Of a DNA stretch of 37,220 bases, positions 8,584 through 15,284 are shown in pieces. Under the pieces are notes generated by a model. It did not search any database. It worked only from the letters and a program-made list of their open reading frames with translations, and had not been told where the DNA came from. How positions within the stretch are numbered: position 1 is the first letter of the stretch; the number at the start of each line of letters is the position of its first letter. Position numbers and translations under genes: made by a program. This DNA comes from PALSA-1180 sp964624625 (GTDB lineage: Bacteria > Oederibacteriota > Muellerivitia > Muellerivitales > Muellerivitaceae), in contig CAZUXW010000023.1 of assembly GCA_964624625.1 (NCBI GenBank), positions 1 through 37,220 of the forward strand. The letters are read 5' to 3'.

Positions 8584-9285
8584 TTACTTTTCACCGCCCC
8601 CATAGGCTTCCGCCATGGCATCCAATAGATCCCAAAGGAGCCCGCACTTGAAGGAGAGGGCCTTCACGGCTTCTTCCTGCATTTCCCTGGTATCGCAGTA
8701 GTTAAAGGTAAGCTCCAGGCCCTGGTCCGAGTCCACCTTGGCCTGGGGCACGCGGGAGCGGAAATATTCCAAACCCGAAGGTTTGACCCAAGGGTAGTAC
8801 TTCTCAAAGGCGAGGATTCGCTCCTTCATCAGGTCCGGCGCGAAAAGCTCGGTGAGGGAGGAGGCCACCGCGATGGGCCAGGGTTTGGTGCGCACGAAGT
8901 GGACGTAGGAATCCACGGCCGCCTTGGCCTTGGGCACGAGTAATTTTCCTGAAAGCAATTCCTCACGGGTCAGGCCCGAGGCCTCTGCCAATTTAAACCA
9001 AGCCTCAATGCCGCCTTGGCCTTCCTTCAGGCCGTCATGGTCGCTGATGCGGTGCAGCCAGACTCGCCTTACTTCCCGGACAGGGCAATTGGAAATAATG
9101 GCCGCGTCCTTGATGGGAATGTTGATTTGGTAGTAGAAGCGGTTGGCGACCCATCCCCGCACCTGGTCGGGGGTGAGCTTCCCCTCGTTCATGCGTTTGT
9201 GGAAGGGATGCTTGTCGTGGTAGCTGGTCATGCCGATGGAACGGAGCCGTTCCAGGAAGTCTGTGCGGTCTAGAAGAGGTTCCAT
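8584..9285 (-). CDS. pqqC: Pyrroloquinoline-quinone synthase PqqC
   Basis: PqqC is the cofactor-free oxidase that closes the ring and performs the final oxidation to PQQ in the cytoplasm. The 233-residue length is close to the family norm. Typical segments are visible: YHDKHPFHKRMNEGKL near the N-terminus, VRGWVANRFYYQINIPIKDA, WLHRISDHDG, SSLTELFAPDL, and YFRSRVPQAKVDSDQGLE. The His and Tyr residues in the helical core that line the active site are present in these blocks. ATG 9285 is preceded by GGGGAG at suitable spacing. It lies between an AT-rich serine hydrolase gene and pqqDE on the same strand. Confidence 0.97.
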   Translation of the reverse strand: MEPLLDRTDFLERLRSIGMTSYHDKHPFHKRMNEGKLTPDQVRGWVANRFYYQINIPIKDAAIISNCPVREVRRVWLHRISDHDGLKEGQGGIEAWFKLAEASGLTREELLSGKLLVPKAKAAVDSYVHFVRTKPWPIAVASSLTELFAPDLMKERILAFEKYYPWVKPSGLEYFRSRVPQAKVDSDQGLELTFNYCDTREMQEEAVKALSFKCGLLWDLLDAMAEAYGGGEK

Positions 9286-9365
9286 AACAGCTCCCCATTT
9301 TATTATCCAACCCGGCCTGCCCTGAGCACGCTGTAGTGGACAAGTTAAGTTTAATACGAAATCCG

Positions 9366-10814
9366 CTAATCAAACGAACCGAGTAGGTGGTCCTTAAATA
9401 AATCCAAACCCGGATTATGATCCACATTAGAATTTTTAAAATTGCCGGCAGTTATGACACAGACCAAATCCAAGTCCGGTACTACAAAAATATATTGGTT
9501 ACCTAAACCATTGGCGTAAAAAACGCTGATTTTTCGGCCTTTGTAAGGCATTTTTTCCAACCACCATAAATAGCCATAATCAAAAGTCCGGGGTTTATCC
9601 CTTGGCGTATTCGCTTGGGGTTTCGTTGATTCCATTACCCAATTCTCCGACACAATGCGTTTACCCTCCCAGTCCCCTTTTTTAAGATACAAATAACCCA
9701 ACTTGACCATATCTCTGGGTTTTAGCCAATGACTTCCGCATACTTCCGTGACTTGATGCGGGCCGGTAAACCAATAATGCGCCTTGATCCCCATGGGTTC
9801 ATAAAGGTATTTTTCTGCGAAGTTAGGAATCGACATACCGCTTTTTCGGGCGATGACAGCGCCTAAAAGTTCCATGCAATCGTTGCAGTAAGCCCAATGG
9901 TCCCCTGGTTTGTTATTCATCGGCTGTGAAAGTATGAAGTTAAGCCAATCGTTCGTTTTAAACATTTCAAAATGACAGTCGGTTTGTGGAAAAAAATCGT
10001 CACAGGCAAATCCGGAGGTCATGGACAACAGGTTTCCCAAAGTTATATTATTTTTTTTCTTCGACCAGCCGGGTTTATTGCGGTATTCGGGATAATAATC
10101 GTAAAGTTTGTCTTTGGCGTTGACTAAGCCTTGGTCCTGGGCAATTCCGAAAAGAACCGATAAAACCGATTTGGTGGCCGACTGAAGTGGATGTTCATCC
10201 TGGGGTCCATAACCATAAAAGTACTCCTCCAAAACCAACTTCCCGTGCCGTAAAACTACCAGGCTATGGATGTTGGGATAGTTCGATTCGAGAATTTGCT
10301 GGATGCCCTCCACGTTCTTTTGGAGGTTTCCGCCATTACTTTGAATATCGGCCGTTTCCAACCCATCGGACATCTTTCGAGGAATTTTATAACTGTACTC
10401 CAAAGTGGCGCGGTCATTAAAATTCACTCGTGGAACAATAAAATTTTTCCCGCGTTTTAAATTCAAATTATAGGTGTTTGATTGGATTTTCCATTGACCT
10501 GAAAGGGAACGACCGGACAAATCCATTTTTAAGTCGAAGGAGGTGCCGGAATCGTCATCTCCATGAATTGAAGCTTTCTTCGCGGTTACGTTTATAAAAG
10601 TATGCTCATAATTGGCATCAACGCCTGTGGCGATTACGGAATAAGTGCCATCGATTAATTTTACGATTACCAGGGCGACTCTAATTTTGCCTCCGCCGCC
10701 CGCCGAAAAACCATACCAAGTTCCCGCCGGGGTCAACCGGATGTACCAAATAAAAACCGCTACGAGCGCCGAAAAAATGATAAGGAAAAATAAGAGTGAA
10801 GTTCTTTTGAACAT
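9366..10814 (-). CDS. Membrane-anchored serine hydrolase (beta-lactamase family) inserted in the pqq operon
   Basis: The 482-residue protein has an N-terminal membrane segment (LLFFLIIFSALVAVFIWYI), a beta-rich region of about 100 residues, and then a class C beta-lactamase-type domain. Catalytic motifs look intact: S212-A-T-K215 (nucleophile and base), Y-C-N in the WAYCND segment, and a YANGLGNQ segment at the third motif. Such proteins are esterases or D-aminopeptidases acting outside the cytoplasm; the substrate is unknown. Sampled lines of the gene are about 35-40% GC against about 60% for pqqB/pqqC, so it was probably acquired separately. Start ATG 10814 has a good AAGGAG site. It splits pqqB from pqqC without reversing strand, so it is probably co-transcribed. 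It is not related to the M16 peptidases known to trim PqqA. Confidence 0.88.
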   Translation of the reverse strand: MFKRTSLLFFLIIFSALVAVFIWYIRLTPAGTWYGFSAGGGGKIRVALVIVKLIDGTYSVIATGVDANYEHTFINVTAKKASIHGDDDSGTSFDLKMDLSGRSLSGQWKIQSNTYNLNLKRGKNFIVPRVNFNDRATLEYSYKIPRKMSDGLETADIQSNGGNLQKNVEGIQQILESNYPNIHSLVVLRHGKLVLEEYFYGYGPQDEHPLQSATKSVLSVLFGIAQDQGLVNAKDKLYDYYPEYRNKPGWSKKKNNITLGNLLSMTSGFACDDFFPQTDCHFEMFKTNDWLNFILSQPMNNKPGDHWAYCNDCMELLGAVIARKSGMSIPNFAEKYLYEPMGIKAHYWFTGPHQVTEVCGSHWLKPRDMVKLGYLYLKKGDWEGKRIVSENWVMESTKPQANTPRDKPRTFDYGYLWWLEKMPYKGRKISVFYANGLGNQYIFVVPDLDLVCVITAGNFKNSNVDHNPGLDLFKDHLLGSFD

Positions 10815-10893
10815 GGTTCTCCTTTTTAAACACCGCTACAGAGTGACTGCCGAATGTCCGCGACGAGTCCCCGTTGTGGAAAGTTTGTTGAGG

Positions 10894-11808
10894 TTAAATC
10901 TCGAACATCATGCCATCTATTCCCGTTTCCACACCCGCTTCCTTAACCTCTTGATGCTGGGAGGAGTTTTTGTCCAACATGGGATTGGTGTTGTTGATGT
11001 GCATATAGATTTTACGCTGGATGGGGAGGTCTTTGAGGATTTCCAGGCTGCCTTGGGGACCGCCGACCGGCAAGTGGGCCATTTGGGTGGCAGTGAGTTT
11101 ACCCGTCCCGGATTTTTGCATTTCATCATCGTCCCAGAAAGTACCATCCAACAAAAGTGCGTCGCAGTCTTTCAGCTTTTCAAGAACGACTCCGGAAAGG
11201 CCAGCCGTGTCCGGCAGGAAAACCAAACGTCCCTTGGTCCTGGGGTCGACCAGCCTGTAGCCCACTGCGCTTCCGGGAAGGGCTTTAGAGCCAGCGTAAC
11301 GGGGTAGTTTTCCCGGAACTTCAAAAGCCTCATAGAGGAGGCCGCTTTCAGTGCCGTCAGATTTCAAAAGGGGTTTTAAGGACGAGGGTGGTTCGTGCCA
11401 GGAGACGCCTCCGTATGATTTCAAGACCTCCGAAATCCGCAATCCCTCCTCCAGGGCTTTACGGACGGCTGGGGGGGCGTGAAGGGGGAGGACGCCGCCT
11501 TCCCGAAGAATGAAAATTCCCAGGGTGTGATCAAGGTCCGCGTTGGTAATGAGGACACCTTCAATGGAAGTGCCTCGAACGGAGCCGGGAGGCGGTAATA
11601 AGGCGGGAAAGGCCTCGATTTGGTGGCGGATATCGGGTGAGGCATTCAGGAGGAACCAGGACTGGCCGTCGGCGCTGACCGCCGCTGAGGATTGGGTGCG
11701 GGCCTTGACGCCCGGTGTCCCCAGCCGGACTTCCCGGCAGAGCGCGCAGTTACAGTTCCACTGGGGGAACCCGCCGCCCGCGGCGGTTCCCAGCAATCGA
11801 ATTCGCAA
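10894..11808 (-). CDS. pqqB: PQQ biosynthesis protein PqqB
   Basis: PqqB is a metallo-beta-lactamase-fold protein thought to hydroxylate the Tyr ring of the cross-linked PqqA dipeptide. This 304-residue protein carries the near-invariant start RIRLLGTAAGGGFPQWNCNC with the family's Cys-rich element, NADLDHTLG (metal-site region) and the C-terminal HINNTNPMLDKNS block. Translation probably starts at TTG 11808, because that codon sits exactly at the family N-terminus and no ATG is nearby. The gene lies 17 bases after pqqA. Family assignment is firm; the start codon is inferred. Confidence 0.97.
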   Translation of the reverse strand: MRIRLLGTAAGGGFPQWNCNCALCREVRLGTPGVKARTQSSAAVSADGQSWFLLNASPDIRHQIEAFPALLPPPGSVRGTSIEGVLITNADLDHTLGIFILREGGVLPLHAPPAVRKALEEGLRISEVLKSYGGVSWHEPPSSLKPLLKSDGTESGLLYEAFEVPGKLPRYAGSKALPGSAVGYRLVDPRTKGRLVFLPDTAGLSGVVLEKLKDCDALLLDGTFWDDDEMQKSGTGKLTATQMAHLPVGGPQGSLEILKDLPIQRKIYMHINNTNPMLDKNSSQHQEVKEAGVETGIDGMMFEI

Positions 11809-11825
11809 GAGATTTTCGCCGGGCT

Positions 11826-11921
11826 TTAAATGATGATGCTGTCGTCAATGCCGGAATAGGCGGTGCATTCCGAATTAACGCTGACTTCCTCAACCACCGG
11901 CTTGATCCAAAGATTTTCCAT
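11826..11921 (-). CDS. pqqA: PQQ precursor peptide PqqA
   Basis: This 31-residue gene codes for the ribosomal precursor of PQQ. The peptide has the conserved N-terminal W-x-x-P (W5, P8), an acidic pair E11-E12, and the hallmark Glu-x-x-x-Tyr at E18-C-T-A-Y22, the residues that PqqE links to become PQQ. A strong ribosome-binding site (GGAGGA, 6 bases before ATG 11921) supports the start. It lies directly upstream of pqqB and 44 bases after the stop of the large quinoprotein-like gene, with no terminator between. The tail after Tyr (GIDDSIII) is longer and more hydrophobic than in classical PqqA. The identification rests on the motif and the position. Confidence 0.95.
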   Translation of the reverse strand: MENLWIKPVVEEVSVNSECTAYSGIDDSIII

Positions 11922-11965
11922 CGTCTTCCTCCAATTTTTAAACTGCCCTCAACTCAGTCCTCGAC

Positions 11966-14900
11966 TTAACCAAAGATCAACAACTTCAAAACCCAACGCT
12001 TGCCGTTGGCCGTCACCACCAGGTAGTAAAGCCCGTTGGCCAAGGTTTTCCCCCAGCGGTCCACCAGAGGAATCGGAAGGTTCGACAGGCCCGCTGGAAC
12101 ATGGGGAACCGTCTTATCCTCCACCTTACGGAAGGCCAGGGTGTAGATCTGGACTCTCACATCGGACTGGGCGTCGAGGTTCAGCACTAATGTCACTGGC
12201 GCTCCCCCGGGAGCGGGGTTGGGATAAATCACGGGGGTGGAAGTGGTTCCAGGGGTTGAGGAGAAAGTTGGTGAAATTGTCGGAGTAAGAGTTGACGTGG
12301 GAACCGTGGTCGGGGAGAAGGTCGGCGAGTTGGTGGGTGAAGGCGTTGGCGTTGAGGTCGGCGTGGCGGTATTGGCCAGGGTTGGAGTCAGGGAAAATGT
12401 CGGGGTGTTGGATAGAGTGGGTGTTTTGGTGGCCGTGGGTGAGTTCGTTGGACTTGAACTGGCCGTAGGGGTCAGGGAAGCGGTGACGGTCGGGCTGTTG
12501 GTAAGGGTAGGGGTCGCCGTGTTCGTAGCAGGCGTAGCTCCCGTGAGGGTGGGAGAAGCGGTGGCGGTTCGAGTTGGGGTTGAAGAGGCTGATGCCGTTG
12601 GAGTGGTTGTGTCCGAAGGCGTTGCCGTGTTAATGGGGGAGTTGGTCGGGGAGGCCGTGGAGCTGGAGGTGGCGGTGTTCGTCGGCGTAGCCGCGGGAGT
12701 ATTGGTTCCGGTGGTTGTGGAAGTCATTGAGGGAGTTGTCGTTGGACTATTGGAGGGGGTTCGGGAGGCTGTCGCGCTAGGTTGGGCCGTTCCTGTATGG
12801 GTGGGCGTGGTGGTTGGGGTATTCATAGGCGAATCGGTAGGGGTAGCGGTCGGCGTTTTGGTCGGTGTATCGGCGGGAGTATTGGTTCTGGTGTTGGTGG
12901 CGGAACTGGTGGGGGTTCCGGTCGGCGAACTCGAGGGGGTTGCCGTCAAGGTAGCGGTTGAAGTGCTGGTCCCCGTGTTGGTGGGGCTAAGGGTCGCCGT
13001 CGGAGTCGGCGTTTTCGTCGCGGTATTTCCTAAAGTTTGGGTGGAAGTTGGGCTGGGGGTCTTGGTCGCGGTGTTCAAAGTCGTGGGCGTTGAGGTCGGG
13101 GTAGCCGTGCTGGTTGGAGTACGGGAGGGTGTGTTGGTTAAGGTATTCGTCGGAGTTCGGGTGGGAGTGTTCGTCGCGGTATTTCCGGCCGTATTGGTTC
13201 CCGTCGCTGTCGGGCTATTCGATGGAGTCCGGGAGGCTGTCGCGGTATTGCCCGGGGTGTTGGTGGGGGTCATGGTCGCGGTCCGGCTCGGGCTGTTGGT
13301 GGCTGTGGTCGTAGGGGTCCTGGTGGGAGTCGCGGTCGGACTATTGGTGGAAGTGCGGGTCGGTGAGGCGGTCGCGGTCCGGGTGGCGGTGGGGCTGCCG
13401 GTGGGCGTGGGAGTTCCCGCCGCGAGGAGCCCGTAAACCACCAAGCTGTTGGCGGTGGGGACGAACACTTTTCCATTGACGATGCTGGGCGGGGCGAACT
13501 TCACGACGCCGCCAACCGCCGAGTCGCGGTTGCCCGCCGCTTGGGTGCTGTTGTAAAGTTCCGTGCCCAAGTTGGTGGCGTCATAGGCATGGAGTACCAC
13601 CGGGGATCCGCTCGCAAGGGCCCAGACAATCCCGTTGGTGTTTCCATTCGAAGAGACGCTCGGCACACAGCCCTGGCCGCTGAAATTGGCGGCGGTCTGG
13701 GAGGAAAAGGGTGTGACATAAAGGCCGTTGGCGAAGGTGAAGGCCTTCAAGGGCTGGGCGGTCATGCCCCAATAAACGTATTTCGTGGTCCCGTTGCTGT
13801 AGATGGCGGGCGACGTGTAGCCCCTTCCCCCGATGGAAACCACCATTTGGGGGATGTTGTTGGAGCCTGCGTTGAAGTGGCCGAAATTCGCGGTATCCAC
13901 CACATAAAGATCCCCCGGTTTGTCCGCGCCGAGCATCAGGTTGGGATGGGCCGCCGAGCCCCAGGAAGCGGGAAGCAGGCATTGGCCCGCGGAACCGATA
14001 TCCTGGTCGCCCGAGCTGAGGGTCGCCTCGTTCATGGGGGAGAAATAATCCAGCACGGTCACGGCGTTGCCGGCGGTGTTCAGCTTGAGGAAACACTGGC
14101 TGTAATCGGTCACCGGGGCCGTCTGGTCGAAGTTGCCGTTGGAAGTTAAATAATAAAGATTGCCCGCCGAATCCACCGAGGGACCGTTGCCCGATTCCCA
14201 AAGCGAACCCTCCGGATTGGTCCCGGTGGGCGTGGTGTTGTAGACGCTCATTTGTTGGGAAATGTTGGCGGCGTTGTAACCGATGACCCAGCCGTGATAG
14301 GCGCCGAAGTTGTTGAAATCGCAGTGGGAGGTCCAGCTGGTATAGACCACCCCGTTGACCAAGGCCAAGGCGCATCGTTCCTTGTGGGCTCGGGCAATGA
14401 AGGTAACCGCCGCGTTTTTGGGATCGACCGCCTGGATGACCGTGGGGCTGTTGAACTTCTCCGCGCCGGTGGAGAGGTCCACCGCGTGGAGCTGCTGCAG
14501 GAAGTTGGTGACGCCCCCGCTGACGGTTTTCGTCATGGCCACGAAATACATGGTGCCGGTCGAGGGGTCGATGACCGGGGTGTCGGTGATGCCGATCTCG
14601 GGGGTGATTTGGGAGCAGCTGTTGACGTCCGCCTGGGCCACCGTCATGGTGACGCCGCCGATGTAGCTGTCGTGCCAGTAGGTCACTCCCGCCGAATCGG
14701 CGTCGAAGGCGTAGGCGCTGTCATGCTCGGTCACGACAAAAACCACGTTGTGGGTGCCGCCGCCGATGGTGAGATTGGGCATATAGAGGGGCTGGGCATA
14801 GACCTGCCCGTCCACGGCGTTGGAGAAGAGCTTGCCGAAGGCCGCGCTGTTGACGTTGGCGGTTGTCAGGATGGTTTCGTTCTGGTTCCATCCGTCGCGG

Positions 14901-15031
14901 GCCTGGTTATTATGGTAGGTCGTCAGGGAAACTTGGGCCAAGGCAGGCGTGGCGGCAAAGGCGAGGAATATTCCTGAAAAAAGTATTTTTCGAATCGTTG
15001 TGAAATCGTTTATAGGAAAAAACAAATTCAA
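11966..15031 (-). CDS. Large secreted PQQ-type beta-propeller protein with Thr/Pro spacer and FlgD/T9SS-like C-terminal domain
   Basis: The 1021-residue protein begins with a signal peptide ending in TPALAQ. Residues about 35-535 form a quinoprotein-like propeller: YAFDADSAGVTYW fits the A-x-D-x-x-x-G-x-x-x-W tryptophan-docking repeat of PQQ enzymes, with related LHAVDLSTGAE and LHAYDATNLG blades. Segments EIGITDTPVIDPSTG and SHCDFNNFGAYHGW also occur in secreted proteins annotated as PQQ-binding-like. Residues about 537-932 are an almost pure T-P-T-x repeat. The last about 90 residues (YPNP, then VRVQIYTL, LANGLYYLVV, a terminal K-L-L-I-F-G) resemble FlgD-Ig or type-A sorting domains. Start TTG 15031 is inferred, since no ATG precedes the signal peptide. 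It heads the pqq operon. Whether it binds PQQ or is enzymatic is unproven; no vicinal-Cys or heme CxxCH motif is visible. Confidence 0.85.
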   Translation of the reverse strand: MNLFFPINDFTTIRKILFSGIFLAFAATPALAQVSLTTYHNNQARDGWNQNETILTTANVNSAAFGKLFSNAVDGQVYAQPLYMPNLTIGGGTHNVVFVVTEHDSAYAFDADSAGVTYWHDSYIGGVTMTVAQADVNSCSQITPEIGITDTPVIDPSTGTMYFVAMTKTVSGGVTNFLQQLHAVDLSTGAEKFNSPTVIQAVDPKNAAVTFIARAHKERCALALVNGVVYTSWTSHCDFNNFGAYHGWVIGYNAANISQQMSVYNTTPTGTNPEGSLWESGNGPSVDSAGNLYYLTSNGNFDQTAPVTDYSQCFLKLNTAGNAVTVLDYFSPMNEATLSSGDQDIGSAGQCLLPASWGSAAHPNLMLGADKPGDLYVVDTANFGHFNAGSNNIPQMVVSIGGRGYTSPAIYSNGTTKYVYWGMTAQPLKAFTFANGLYVTPFSSQTAANFSGQGCVPSVSSNGNTNGIVWALASGSPVVLHAYDATNLGTELYNSTQAAGNRDSAVGGVVKFAPPSIVNGKVFVPTANSLVVYGLLAAGTPTPTGSPTATRTATASPTRTSTNSPTATPTRTPTTTATNSPSRTATMTPTNTPGNTATASRTPSNSPTATGTNTAGNTATNTPTRTPTNTLTNTPSRTPTSTATPTSTPTTLNTATKTPSPTSTQTLGNTATKTPTPTATLSPTNTGTSTSTATLTATPSSSPTGTPTSSATNTRTNTPADTPTKTPTATPTDSPMNTPTTTPTHTGTAQPSATASRTPSNSPTTTPSMTSTTTGTNTPAATPTNTATSSSTASPTNSPINTATPSDTTTPTASASSTPTRTATASPTLTGATPATNTATPTLTNSPTVTASLTPTASSSPTNSPTATKTPTLSNTPTFSLTPTLANTATPTSTPTPSPTNSPTFSPTTVPTSTLTPTISPTFSSTPGTTSTPVIYPNPAPGGAPVTLVLNLDAQSDVRVQIYTLAFRKVEDKTVPHVPAGLSNLPIPLVDRWGKTLANGLYYLVVTANGKRWVLKLLIFG
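12232..13425 (-). repeat. Low-complexity Thr/Pro coding repeat
   Basis: About 1.2 kb encode roughly 395 residues of short imperfect units (T-P-T, N-T-P-T, S-P-T, A-T-x-T) forming an extended, probably surface-exposed spacer between the propeller and the C-terminal domain. Units vary by codon and residue, so this is not a perfect tandem array. The opposite strand reads as an open Val/Gly-rich frame purely as a result of this composition. Confidence 0.9.
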
Positions 15032-15072
15032 TGGGCCCCCGCAGGAATTCGGCGCATCAACTTAGACCCCAA

Positions 15073-15078
15073 AGTATA
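15073..15078 (-). promoter_or_regulatory. Possible -10 element of the quinoprotein/pqq operon
   Basis: Read on the minus strand this is TATACT, a good -10 match, about 40 bases upstream of the TTG start at 15031. No strong -35 is present at 17 bases, only a weak TGGTAC-like hexamer. It lies in the 253-bp divergent spacer (15032-15284) shared with the TonB-dependent receptor. I saw no B12-box or other riboswitch core in that spacer. Confidence 0.3.
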
Positions 15079-15284
15079 GGGGATGCAAGGTTAAAAGTAC
15101 CATTTTCTCCGGACTTTTGCGCCCTCGCGGAGTTTTTTATGGAAACCGACTACTCCGGCAGTTTTAACGTTTAAGGGGTCCAGGTGTGATTTATTTGAAA
15201 GCCGTTTGGAACAATTCATCAACTTTAGGATCGCGAAGGTTAAAATCGCAAGCGATCAAATCGCCCTAAAGGAATCGAGTCTGA

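Noticed and set aside
9286..10893. Insertion-sequence ends or target duplications around the serine hydrolase
   Set aside because: I looked for matching direct or inverted repeats at the two gene borders (9286-9365 and 10815-10893) and saw no convincing pair, so only the composition supports insertion.
12232..13425. CRISPR array
   Set aside because: The units are short, degenerate and in coding frame with no constant repeat/spacer alternation; no cas gene is present in the window.
12237..13436. Long plus-strand open frame rich in Val and Gly (399 codons)
   Set aside because: It is the mirror of the Thr/Pro codons on the minus strand (ACN/CCN read as GT/GG codons); it has no ribosome-binding site or family features, and ends with the repeat.
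15032..15284. Cobalamin riboswitch upstream of the BtuB-like receptor
   Set aside because: No GCCACTG or AGYCAGGA-type B12 box core could be found in the spacer.
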